Positions 53,792-61,881 of a stretch of DNA of 64,000 nucleotides are shown one piece after another. The translations under genes and the position numbers were made by a program. Each line of letters starts with the position of its first letter. Position 1 is the first letter of the stretch. This DNA comes from UBA1161 sp002311745 (GTDB lineage: Bacteria > Planctomycetota > Phycisphaerae > Tepidisphaerales > Tepidisphaeraceae), in assembly GCA_050018415.1 (NCBI GenBank), contig JBEKAB010000007.1, positions 79,304 through 143,303 on the forward strand, read 5' to 3'. Below the pieces are notes generated by a model. It searched no databases, was not told the DNA's origin, and saw nothing but the letters and a program-made list of their open reading frames with translations.

Positions 53792-53964
53792 TAAAGCGGT
53801 TTGCAGGTCAGTGTATGGGGCCTATCGCGCGGCACCGCCCCTTGATAGCCGCGGGCGGCAGCCCGCGGACAACGGTCGAACCAGCGACTTACCACGGAAT
53901 GTCCGCGGGCTGCCGCCCGCGGCTATCAGCGCATTATTGGTACGCTGATCTGCAAACCGCTTTA
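53792..53964. mobile_element. MITE-like element, copy 2, with internal REP palindrome pair
   Basis: TA-flanked, 173 bp. Terminal inverted repeats AAAGCGGTTTGCAGGTCAG and CTGATCTGCAAACCGCTTT differ by one base. The core repeats the palindrome pair and intervening GTCGAACCAGCGACTTACCA sequence of copy 1 almost exactly. The right TA lies inside the stop codon of the OGT-like gene read from the minus strand. Confidence 0.85.
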
Positions 53965-55923
53965 ACGCGGGCCGTCGCACCATTGCTTCCAGAGTTGCCG
54001 ATACGCCGCTTCCATGTTCCGGGTAAAGCGCGCGGCATCCATCAGCGGAGATTGCTGCATCCGCGGACGCAAAGTCGAGCGCAGCTGGGCCAATCGCGGC
54101 AGATCGTGGGCCCATTTCGCCGCCAACTGGACGAATTCATCGGGCGTTTGAGCCACCCAGTCCTGTGCCACGCCCAGGTTGCTCGTCTGGCTCAGTCCCG
54201 CGCGGGACACGGCCGTCTGTCCGCACAAGCTCACCACCGGCACGCCCATCCACAGCGAATCCAGGCTGCTGGTGTGCCCGTTGTACGGAAAAGTATCCAA
54301 GCCCAGGTCGATGCGATGGTAGGTCTGCAAATACATCCGCCGCGTCTGATACGGCACAAAATCCACGCGCAGCGGGTCGATCCCCAGCGTTTGCAGCACC
54401 CAGCGGCGCGAAGAGCCTTGCGGAACCAACAGCAGCAGCTTGGAATCGGGCACGGCCGACAGCACCCTGGCCCACAGTTGCAATAGCGGCGGGTTGATCT
54501 TGCAGAAGTTATTCAAACATCCAAACGTGACGCAGCGGTTTTGCAGAGCCGGCAATTCGTTCACGGTCGGCTGACGGGTCAGGGGATCGTAACACCAGAA
54601 CGTCTCCGGCAATCGGATCGACTTTTCACTGTAGTACGCGTCGCTTCCCGGAGGATCGAGATACGGATCGGTCAGGCGGTAATCGATGGCGGATAGGCCC
54701 GTCGTTCCGGGATAGGCCAGCCAGGCCACCTGGACCGGCGCCGGCTTGCGCGCAGACACCAGGAGCCGGCCGTGGGCCATGTGCATGGTCAGGTCCACCA
54801 GCACGTCGATTTGATCGTCGCGAATCATCTGTGCGACGTCGGCGTCGGATTTGCCCAGGCAATCGCGCCACACGCCCGCGAAGCCTCGCAGGTGCTGCGT
54901 GAATTCATCCGGCCGGGCGACGCTGGCGTAGCAGAAAACCTCGAAAAGCCCGTGATCGTGATGGCCCAGCAGCGGAAACGTGAAAAACGATTGACAGTGG
55001 TTGAAAAAATCGGGTGAGACGTAGCCGATGCGCAGGCGCCGCTGCGGCGAGCGGTCATTGCGGTGCGGCTGGATTTGGCCGGCCAGGTCCGCCGCATGCC
55101 GCTGGTTCCACAGCAGGTTCTCCTTCAAGATCGCCCCAGCGTCATAACGCGGGTGGAAATAAAGCGTGTAAACCCGGTTGCTGTCGATTGATTGTTGATT
55201 GGGACTGACGGCCAGGCCGCGCTCGAAACTGGCCAGGGACTGGTCCAACTGCGCGATCTCCTTCAAGGCCATGCCCAGGTTATTGTGGGCGTCGGCGTCG
55301 TCGGGACGAAGGATCGTCGCCGCTCGGAACGACTCGACCGCCTCATCCAACCGGCCCAGGGCGACCATCGCATTGCCCAGGTTGTACAGGGCCTGGGCAT
55401 GGTCGGGTTTGAGGGCCAGCGCCGCTCGGAAGGCCGCGGCGGCTTCCTCGCTACGCCCCTGGTCCATCAGCGCGCAACCCAGACCGTTGTGCGCTTCGGG
55501 ATCCTGCGGCCGCAGCGTTGCCGCGCGGCGGAACATCTCCGCAGCGCCGTCCAGGTCGCCTTTGGCCCGAAGGGCATTGGCCAGGCTGGAACACGCTTCG
55601 GGGAAATCCGGCCGTGCGGCCAGGGCCTGGCGATACGCGGCGATGGCCTCGTCCGCCTTGCCCAAGGCGGCCGACACCAGCCCCAGATTGTGCAGGTAAT
55701 CCGACCTGCCGGGATTGAGCGCGACCGCTTGGCGGATCAATTCCAGCGCTTCCCCGGCCCGGCCCAATTGAAACAGCGTGATGCCGCGCAAATGCATGGC
55801 ATCGGCATGCTGCGGCTGCTGGGCCAGGATTTGCCGGTACAGCGCCTCGGCCTCGGCCGCCCGCCCGCCGCGGCGATGCTGCCCGGCCAATTCAAACATC
55901 TGCTGGAGGGTCAATTGCGTCAT
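53962..55923 (-). CDS. TPR protein with O-GlcNAc transferase (GT41) domain
   Basis: 653 residues. TPR repeats occupy about 1-270 in regular 34-residue steps (LYRQILAQQPQHADAMHLRG, AIAAYQAL-like). The C-terminal GT41 domain has LRIGYVSPDFFNHCQSFF near 298, IDVLVDLTMHMAHGRL, APVQVAWLAYPGTTG, and FNYNGHTSSLDSLWMGVPV-like DTFPYNGHTSSLDSLW. Bacterial members modify proteins with sugars; the target is unknown. It overlaps MITE copy 2 at its stop, and is 3 bases after ftsY. Confidence 0.9.
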   Translation of the reverse strand: MTQLTLQQMFELAGQHRRGGRAAEAEALYRQILAQQPQHADAMHLRGITLFQLGRAGEALELIRQAVALNPGRSDYLHNLGLVSAALGKADEAIAAYRQALAARPDFPEACSSLANALRAKGDLDGAAEMFRRAATLRPQDPEAHNGLGCALMDQGRSEEAAAAFRAALALKPDHAQALYNLGNAMVALGRLDEAVESFRAATILRPDDADAHNNLGMALKEIAQLDQSLASFERGLAVSPNQQSIDSNRVYTLYFHPRYDAGAILKENLLWNQRHAADLAGQIQPHRNDRSPQRRLRIGYVSPDFFNHCQSFFTFPLLGHHDHGLFEVFCYASVARPDEFTQHLRGFAGVWRDCLGKSDADVAQMIRDDQIDVLVDLTMHMAHGRLLVSARKPAPVQVAWLAYPGTTGLSAIDYRLTDPYLDPPGSDAYYSEKSIRLPETFWCYDPLTRQPTVNELPALQNRCVTFGCLNNFCKINPPLLQLWARVLSAVPDSKLLLLVPQGSSRRWVLQTLGIDPLRVDFVPYQTRRMYLQTYHRIDLGLDTFPYNGHTSSLDSLWMGVPVVSLCGQTAVSRAGLSQTSNLGVAQDWVAQTPDEFVQLAAKWAHDLPRLAQLRSTLRPRMQQSPLMDAARFTRNMEAAYRQLWKQWCDGPR

Positions 55924-55926
55924 GGA

Positions 55927-56880
55927 TCACTTTTCGTCCACTGCGTCCGCGCTTTGGCCAAACAGCGCCTCCACAAAACGCCCTGGATCGAACGTCTCGA
56001 TGTCCTGCGGCGTCTCGCCGAGGCCGACGAATTTCACGGGAATGTTCAGTTGATCGCGGATCGCCAGGACCGCGCCGCCCTTGGCGGTGCCGTCGAGCTT
56101 GGCCAGGAAAATCCCGGTGATTCCGATGGCCGCGCCAAACGAGCGGGCCTGCTGGATGGCGTTTTGCCCCGTCGTCGCATCCAGCACCAAGAGCACCTCG
56201 TGCGGGGCGCCGTCGATGCGCTTGGCCACCACGTCGCGGATCTTGGTCAGCTCGCGCATGAGGTGCTCCTGCGTGTGCAGGCGTCCGGCGGTGTCGACGA
56301 TCAGGACATCAAACCCGCGCGCCTTGGCGGCCTCGCAAGCGTCGTAGGCCACGGCGCCGGGATCAGCGCCCCTCTTGTGCTTGACGATCTCCACGCCGAT
56401 GCGCTGCGACCAGATGGCCAGCTGCTCCACGGCCGCCGCCCGGAAGGTGTCGCTGGCGCAGACCATCACCTTCTTGCCCATTTGGTTTTTCAGCATCCAG
56501 GCGAGCTTGGCGATGCTGGTGGTTTTACCGGCGCCGTTGATCCCGGCGACCAGGATGACGCTGGGCCCCCCGGCGACCAGGCGAAGCTCGCGGTCCTGGC
56601 TGGGCCAGCCGGCCAGAAGCTGCTGCCGCACGATCGTCTCGGCCTCGGCGGCGTTGCGGATGCCCCCCAGCCGCCAGCGCTGGCGAATTTCCTGCACGAT
56701 CCGCTGCACGTTGTTGACGCCCATGTCCGCCTGCAGGAATTTTTCTTCCAGCTCGGTCAGGAACTGCTCGTCGATTTGGCGGCCGGGGATGAACAGGGTG
56801 CGCACGTCGGTGTTGAGCACCGCCGCCGTCTTGCGCAAGGCGCCTTTGAGCTTGTCCAGGGACTTGGAAAAGAAGCTCAT
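55927..56880 (-). CDS. ftsY: Signal recognition particle receptor FtsY
   Basis: 317 residues with the NG domain only; the acidic A domain is short or absent. G1 GINGAGKTT (113-121), DTFRAAAVEQL, the G3 DTAGRLHTQ, and TKLDGTAKGG near the C-terminus. FtsY docks SRP-bound ribosomes at the membrane. It overlaps nusB by 4 bases. Confidence 0.95.
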   Translation of the reverse strand: MSFFSKSLDKLKGALRKTAAVLNTDVRTLFIPGRQIDEQFLTELEEKFLQADMGVNNVQRIVQEIRQRWRLGGIRNAAEAETIVRQQLLAGWPSQDRELRLVAGGPSVILVAGINGAGKTTSIAKLAWMLKNQMGKKVMVCASDTFRAAAVEQLAIWSQRIGVEIVKHKRGADPGAVAYDACEAAKARGFDVLIVDTAGRLHTQEHLMRELTKIRDVVAKRIDGAPHEVLLVLDATTGQNAIQQARSFGAAIGITGIFLAKLDGTAKGGAVLAIRDQLNIPVKFVGLGETPQDIETFDPGRFVEALFGQSADAVDEK

Positions 56881-57335
56881 GAGGATGGTTCGCTAGGGGC
56901 CGCGGCGGATTCGGGGGCACAGGACTGGTCCGCCGCGCGTCGTTCTCGCAGAACCGCGTCCAACACGCCGTTGACGAACGCGGGACTCTGCTCCGTGGAA
57001 AAGGCCTTGGCCAATTCGATGGCCTCGTCGATGACCACCTTGGGCGGCGTGTCGGCGTGGCACAATTCCCAGACGGCCAGACGGAGGATGCCGCGGTCCA
57101 CGCCGGGCTGGCGCCGCGGCGGCCATTGCGGCGCCAACCGTTCCAGCCACGCATCCGTCGCTTCCCGCTCGTCCCAAGCGCCCTGCGCCATCTCGACGGC
57201 GCGGCGGCGAATCGCCTCATCCTCCGTGCCGTCGGCCATCACCTGGCGGGCGCTTTGCTCGTCGCACTGGCCCTGCACGTCCCACAGGAACAGCGTCTGC
57301 ATCGCCAGCTCCCGGGTTTTACGCATCGATGACAT
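56877..57335 (-). CDS. nusB: Transcription antitermination factor NusB
   Basis: 152 residues, all helical. N-terminal RKTRELAMQTLFLWDVQ and C-terminal VVIDEAIELAKAFSTEQSPAFVNGVLD match NusB. It binds BoxA RNA with NusE. It follows ribH and overlaps ftsY, a common neighbourhood. Confidence 0.92.
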   Translation of the reverse strand: MSSMRKTRELAMQTLFLWDVQGQCDEQSARQVMADGTEDEAIRRRAVEMAQGAWDEREATDAWLERLAPQWPPRRQPGVDRGILRLAVWELCHADTPPKVVIDEAIELAKAFSTEQSPAFVNGVLDAVLRERRAADQSCAPESAAAPSEPSS

Positions 57336-57348
57336 ATTCAGGGCACGT

Positions 57349-57390
57349 GAAACGTGAAGAGACGCCCGTCCTCACGTCTTTTCACGTTTT
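57349..57390. repeat. Mirrored CACGTGAA-word hairpin over the ribH stop
   Basis: GAAACGTGAAGAGACG at left pairs with CGTCTTTTCACGTTTT at right with one mismatch and a 10-bp loop. The ribH stop codon is inside the right arm. Confidence 0.85.
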
Positions 57391-57861
57391 CATCCTTTGT
57401 GCCAGCGCCACCATTTCCACGGCCGCGTCGGCGGCGCGTTTGCCGGCGTGGCCGTGCTTGCCGCCGACGCGATCCCGCGCCTGCTGAGGCGTATCGGTGG
57501 TCAGCAAGCCGAAGATCACGGGCAGCGAATGATCGAGGGCCACTTGCTGGATGCCGCGGGCGGCTTCGCCGGCGACGTAATCAAAATGCGGCGTTTCGCC
57601 GCGAATGACGACGCCCAGGCAAATGACCGCCGAGAATCGCCCGCTGCCCGCCGCCCATTGGGCGGCCACCGGCAACTCAAAGGCCCCCGGCACGCGATGC
57701 ACCTCGACGCGATCACCGCCCAGCCCAAGCTCCGCCAGCCGATCCACACAGCCGCGCAAAAGCTCGGCGGCAATGTCGGAATTAAATCGCGACGCGATCA
57801 CCGCAAACCGCGCCGATGGCGGAATCTCCGTTGCCACGTGCTCCGGCGGACGATCACTCAT
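57382..57861 (-). CDS. ribH: 6,7-dimethyl-8-ribityllumazine synthase
   Basis: 159 residues from the ATG at 57861; the long open frame upstream is a shadow of the quinone reductase. Substrate motifs: ASRFNSDIAAELLRG, VPGAFELPV, CLGVVIRGETPHFDYV with the catalytic His, and PVIFGLLTTDTPQQA. It makes the penultimate riboflavin precursor. The ribH-nusB order is classical. Confidence 0.95.
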   Translation of the reverse strand: MSDRPPEHVATEIPPSARFAVIASRFNSDIAAELLRGCVDRLAELGLGGDRVEVHRVPGAFELPVAAQWAAGSGRFSAVICLGVVIRGETPHFDYVAGEAARGIQQVALDHSLPVIFGLLTTDTPQQARDRVGGKHGHAGKRAADAAVEMVALAQRMKT

Positions 57862-57905
57862 CGCCAAAAGGGTAAGGCACGCGGGGCGGAAGTGAAAGCC
57901 CCGAC

Positions 57906-58886
57906 TCAACGTATGCGAAGCAGCACTTTGCCGAGCGGCCCTGCCGCCAGGCGGTCGAACGCCGCCGGAAGCTCGTCGAACGCAAAGACGCGATCCACCA
58001 GCGGCTTGCTCCCGCTGCGCTGCATCAATGCGAGGAGGGCATCCCAGGCGGCATGGGCTTCGGCACGGGTGTACGCGCCGACCGCCACGCCGCCGATCTT
58101 CAAACGGCGGAAAAACAAAGCTGCGGTATTGAACTGCGGCACGGGCCCGCCCAGAAGGCCGACGACGCTGATCCGCCCGCCGCCGCCCATCGTCTCGATC
58201 ACCTGCGTGAAAAGGGCGCCGCCGATGTTGTCGATCGCCAAATCCACGCGCCGCGGACCAAGCGACTCCTTCAGCTTGGCCACCCAGGCGGGATCGGTCG
58301 GGTCGAGGGCGTGATCGGCCCCCAGCGTCAGCAGGGCCTTGCGTTTGTCCGGATCGCGCGACAGAGCGACGACGCCATGGCCCAAGGCCTTGGCCAACTG
58401 CAACGCCGCGACGCCCACGCCGCCGGAGGCGCCGGTGATCAACACCATCGAAGGGGCCAGATCGCCCCACTGCGTCAGCGCTTGATAGGCCGTCAGATAG
58501 ACCAGCGGGGCGCCGGCGGATTGCTGGAGGGTCCAGCCCTCCGGGGGGAGCACCAGCGAGTCGGTTTCCACGGCCACGCGCTGGGCGAAGGTGCCCCAGC
58601 GGCTCACGCCCGTCTCGCCGCGCAGCACCACAAGCCGCTGGCCGATGGTCAGTCGCCACACGTCCGACCCGACGGCGCTGACGGTGCCGATCCCGTCGCG
58701 GCCCAGCACGTGGGGCAGCGGCGGCGCGGCCGGGTACTGCCCCTGCGACAGATATCGATCGGCCGGATTCAGCGCCGCGAATTCCAAATCCAGGACCACC
58801 TCGCCCGCCCCCGGCGAGGGATCGGGCGCATCGGCAAGCCGGAGATGATCCAATCCGCCAAACTGGTCGAGAATCCACGCTCGCAT
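57906..58886 (-). CDS. Zinc-independent quinone oxidoreductase (MDR family)
   Basis: 326 residues from ATG 58886; TTG 58895 is an alternative. GroES-like N-terminus with AALNPADRYLSQGQYP, and LPHVLGRDGIGTV. The NAD(P)-binding motif is GASGGVGVAALQLAKALG. Zinc-ligand cysteines are absent, fitting the quinone reductase or enoyl reductase class. It reduces quinones or activated alkenes with NADPH; specific substrate unknown. Confidence 0.85.
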   Translation of the reverse strand: MRAWILDQFGGLDHLRLADAPDPSPGAGEVVLDLEFAALNPADRYLSQGQYPAAPPLPHVLGRDGIGTVSAVGSDVWRLTIGQRLVVLRGETGVSRWGTFAQRVAVETDSLVLPPEGWTLQQSAGAPLVYLTAYQALTQWGDLAPSMVLITGASGGVGVAALQLAKALGHGVVALSRDPDKRKALLTLGADHALDPTDPAWVAKLKESLGPRRVDLAIDNIGGALFTQVIETMGGGGRISVVGLLGGPVPQFNTAALFFRRLKIGGVAVGAYTRAEAHAAWDALLALMQRSGSKPLVDRVFAFDELPAAFDRLAAGPLGKVLLRIR

Positions 58887-58939
58887 CGGATCCAATCAAG
58901 AAACGCCGCACGCGGGTCGGCCAAACTCGAACGCCCCTG

Positions 58940-61000
58940 CTATTCCTCTTCCACCTTGGGCTTGTATTGGCTGGCGATCATTTGCTGAACCTGCGGAGGC
59001 ACCGGCTCGTAACGGCTGAGTTCCATGACGAAGCTGCCCTGCCCGCCGGTGACGCTTTTAAGCTGCGATTGGTATTGCATCACTTCGGCCAGGGGAGCCG
59101 TGGCCTTGATCTGCGCCATGCCGCCGGGCAGCACGTCCGTGCCTTGGATGCGCCCGCGCTTGCCGGAGAGGTCGCCGGTAATCGCGCCCATCTTGTCCTC
59201 GGGAACCGTCACTTCCATGTTGACGATCGGCTCGAGCAGCACCGGCTTGGCTTTGAGGATCGCGTCCTTGAAGGCGTATTTGCCGGCGGTGCGGAAGGCC
59301 ACCTCCTTGGAATCCACGGGATGATGCTTGCCATCGGTGACGCAGACGCGCACGTCCTGCAGCGGGTAGCCGGCGATGACGCCCTGCTCCAGCAGGTCGC
59401 GCACCCCCTTTTCCACGGCGGGGATGAATTGCCCGGGGATGGCGCCGCCGAAAACTTCGTTGACGAATTCGAAGCCCTTGCCGCGTTCCAGCGGCTCGAT
59501 GCGCATATAGACCTCGCCGAATTGTCCGGCGCCGCCCGTCTGCTTTTTATGCCGGTAGTGGCCCTCGGCATTGACGGTGATCGTTTCACGATAGGCGATC
59601 TTGGGCGGCTTGGTGTCCACGTGCAGGCCGCGGTTGGCCATGCGCTCCAGGATCAAGCGCAGGTGAAGCTCGCCCAGGCCGTTGATGACCACCTCGTGAG
59701 TCTGGCGGTCGGTGACCCAGCGGAAGGTCGCGTCTTCCTCGGCAATCTTGGCGAGCTGGATGGAGATTTTCTGCTCATCCCCGCGGGCCTTGGGCGTGAC
59801 GGCCAGGCCGAACATCGGCGTGGGATACGTCAGCGGACGCAGGTGCACGCTGTCCAGGGAGTGATCGTCATGCAGCACGTCATTGGTGTGAATCTCTTCG
59901 ATCTTGGCCACCGCGCCGATGTCGCCGGCGATGATCTCCTGGGCCTCGCGGTGCTCCTTGCCCTGCAGGTGAAACACGTGGCCGAGCTTGATCCCCTTCT
60001 TGCTCGAACCGATGAAAACCTGTGATTGGCCCGAGCATTTGCCCTGGTGCACGCGGAAGATCGCCAGCTTGCCGACGTACGGATCGGTCGTGACCTTGAA
60101 CACGTGCGCCAGCAGCGGCTTGGACGGATCGTTGTGGTACTGGAAGGGGATTTCCTCCTGCGGCTGCCCCGGCGCCGCGGCGGCGCGATAGGTCACAAAC
60201 GGCCGCGGATTGCCCTCCTCCGGCGAGGGGAAATGCTTGGCGATGGCGTCCAGAACCTCGGCGATCCCCACGCCGTTCTTGGCATCCGTGAACAGGATGG
60301 GCACCACGTGCGCTTCGTCCATGCCCCGTCCGAAGGGGGCGTGCAGGACTTCGTAATTCGGCTCCTCCCCGCCCAGGTACTTCTCCATCAGCGTCTCATC
60401 CAGCTCGACGATCTGGTCCAAAATCGCCGTGTGCGCATCGGCGACCGACAGGATGTCGCTTTCGCCCTCCTTGTTCAGCAGGCATTCCACCACGCGCTTG
60501 CCGCCGCCGCCTGGCAGATTGATCGGCAGACACTCGTGCCCGAACGTCGTCTGGATCTGCCCGACCAAACTTTCCAGATCGACATCCGGCATGTCGATCT
60601 TGTTGATGATGATGGCCCGCGGAAGCTCCAGCGCCCGCGCCATTTCCATCATCCGGCGGGTGACGACTTCGATGCCGCTCTGAGCGTTGATGACCACCGC
60701 GACGGTCTCCACCGCCGGCAGGCAGGCGATGGCCTGGCCGATCAGGTCCGGGCTGCCGGGCGAGTCGATCAGGTTGATCCGCTTGCCCAGGTGGTCCAGG
60801 TGTAGCATCGCGGCATAGATGGAATGGCCGTGTTCCTTTTCTTCCTTTTCAAAATCGCTGACGCTGTTGCCGTCGGTCACGGAGGCCTTGTGTTTAATCG
60901 CTCCGCTGGCGTAGAGCATGGAATCGGCCAGCGTGCTCTTGCCGCTGCCGCCATGACCGACCAGCAAAACATTCCTGATGTCACCCGTGTTGTAAGGCAT
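58940..61000 (-). CDS. Elongation factor G-like translational GTPase (EF-G2 type)
   Basis: 686 residues from the ATG at 61000, preceded by CAGGAG. P-loop GHGGSGKST is non-canonical (EF-G1 has AHIDAGKTT), G3 is DSPGSPDL instead of DTPGHVDF, and G4 is NKID. Domains II-V follow in order, with VINGLGELHLRLILERM and HYRHKKQTGGAGQFGEVYMRI. These features fit the EF-G-like group that accompanies the main EF-G; roles in recycling or stress are possible. A second, canonical fusA is expected elsewhere. Confidence 0.88.
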   Translation of the reverse strand: MPYNTGDIRNVLLVGHGGSGKSTLADSMLYASGAIKHKASVTDGNSVSDFEKEEKEHGHSIYAAMLHLDHLGKRINLIDSPGSPDLIGQAIACLPAVETVAVVINAQSGIEVVTRRMMEMARALELPRAIIINKIDMPDVDLESLVGQIQTTFGHECLPINLPGGGGKRVVECLLNKEGESDILSVADAHTAILDQIVELDETLMEKYLGGEEPNYEVLHAPFGRGMDEAHVVPILFTDAKNGVGIAEVLDAIAKHFPSPEEGNPRPFVTYRAAAAPGQPQEEIPFQYHNDPSKPLLAHVFKVTTDPYVGKLAIFRVHQGKCSGQSQVFIGSSKKGIKLGHVFHLQGKEHREAQEIIAGDIGAVAKIEEIHTNDVLHDDHSLDSVHLRPLTYPTPMFGLAVTPKARGDEQKISIQLAKIAEEDATFRWVTDRQTHEVVINGLGELHLRLILERMANRGLHVDTKPPKIAYRETITVNAEGHYRHKKQTGGAGQFGEVYMRIEPLERGKGFEFVNEVFGGAIPGQFIPAVEKGVRDLLEQGVIAGYPLQDVRVCVTDGKHHPVDSKEVAFRTAGKYAFKDAILKAKPVLLEPIVNMEVTVPEDKMGAITGDLSGKRGRIQGTDVLPGGMAQIKATAPLAEVMQYQSQLKSVTGGQGSFVMELSRYEPVPPQVQQMIASQYKPKVEEE

Positions 61001-61090
61001 GATGATGGCGCTCCTGTCGCTGTGGACCGGCAAGTATAGGTTGCGTTAAGGGCGTGGCAAGGCACAACGTTCTTGCCGGGGGATGCCGGC

Positions 61091-61819
61091 TTATTTCCCG
61101 TCCATCCACCCCAGTTTCCGGTTGCCAAACGCCTGCGGGGCGGGGCCGGCGGGAGCCAGGAAGCGCACGGCGTTTTCGATCACCCTCAGCACGTTGGGAT
61201 CGTAATAGGTCGGGAATGCCTCGTGGCCGGGGCGGAAATAGACGATCTTTCCCGCCCCGCGCGTCCACGTGCAGCCGCTGCGGAACACTTCCCCACCGCT
61301 AAAACTGCTGATCAGAAAGACGCAATCGGGCTCGGGGATGTCGAAAAACTCGCCGTACATTTCCTCTCGCGGAATGATGAAGTGATCGTCGATCCCCCGC
61401 ACCACGGGGTGACCGGGGCGCGTCACCCACATGATTTCGCGCTCATTTTCCTCCTCGCGCCATTTGAGCTCGCAGCTCGTCCCCATCAGCTTGCGGAAAA
61501 TTTTGGAGTAATGGGCGCTGTGCAGCGCCAGCAACCCCATGCCGGCCAGAACGCGCTTATGCACGCGCTCCACGATATCATCCTGCACCTCGCGGTGGGC
61601 GTGATGCCCCCACCAGGTGAGCACATCCGTGCTATTGAGGACTTCCTCGCTCAGCCCGTGTTCGGGTTGTTCGAGCGTCGCCGTGCGAACCTGCAAATCC
61701 GTGCTTTTACGCAGGTGCGAGGCGATCGCCTCGTGCATCCCGTGGGGATAGATCGCAGCGACTTTGGGGTTCAGTTTTTCGTGTCTGAATTCGTGCCAAA
61801 CGGTAACGCGAATGGGCAT
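61091..61819 (-). CDS. ThuA-domain protein
   Basis: 242 residues of the ThuA (trehalose-utilisation-like) family with the flavodoxin/GATase-type fold. Recognisable segments: VTVWHEFRHE, DVLTWWGHHAHREVQ, GLLALHSAHYSKIF and VYFRPGHEAFPTYY. Enzymatic role is unsettled in the family; it is linked to sugar catabolism. There is no signal peptide. No sugar operon lies beside it. Confidence 0.87.
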   Translation of the reverse strand: MPIRVTVWHEFRHEKLNPKVAAIYPHGMHEAIASHLRKSTDLQVRTATLEQPEHGLSEEVLNSTDVLTWWGHHAHREVQDDIVERVHKRVLAGMGLLALHSAHYSKIFRKLMGTSCELKWREEENEREIMWVTRPGHPVVRGIDDHFIIPREEMYGEFFDIPEPDCVFLISSFSGGEVFRSGCTWTRGAGKIVYFRPGHEAFPTYYDPNVLRVIENAVRFLAPAGPAPQAFGNRKLGWMDGK

Positions 61820-61881
61820 GTGGCCTCCGAGAAGGAGGCACAGACGATACCGGCGGCATCAGGGTCGGACAAGCACGCAAG

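Noticed and set aside
57862..58911. Upstream extension of the ribH frame
   Set aside because: Antisense-like composition and overlap with the quinone reductase frame; RibH similarity begins only at the ATG at 57861.
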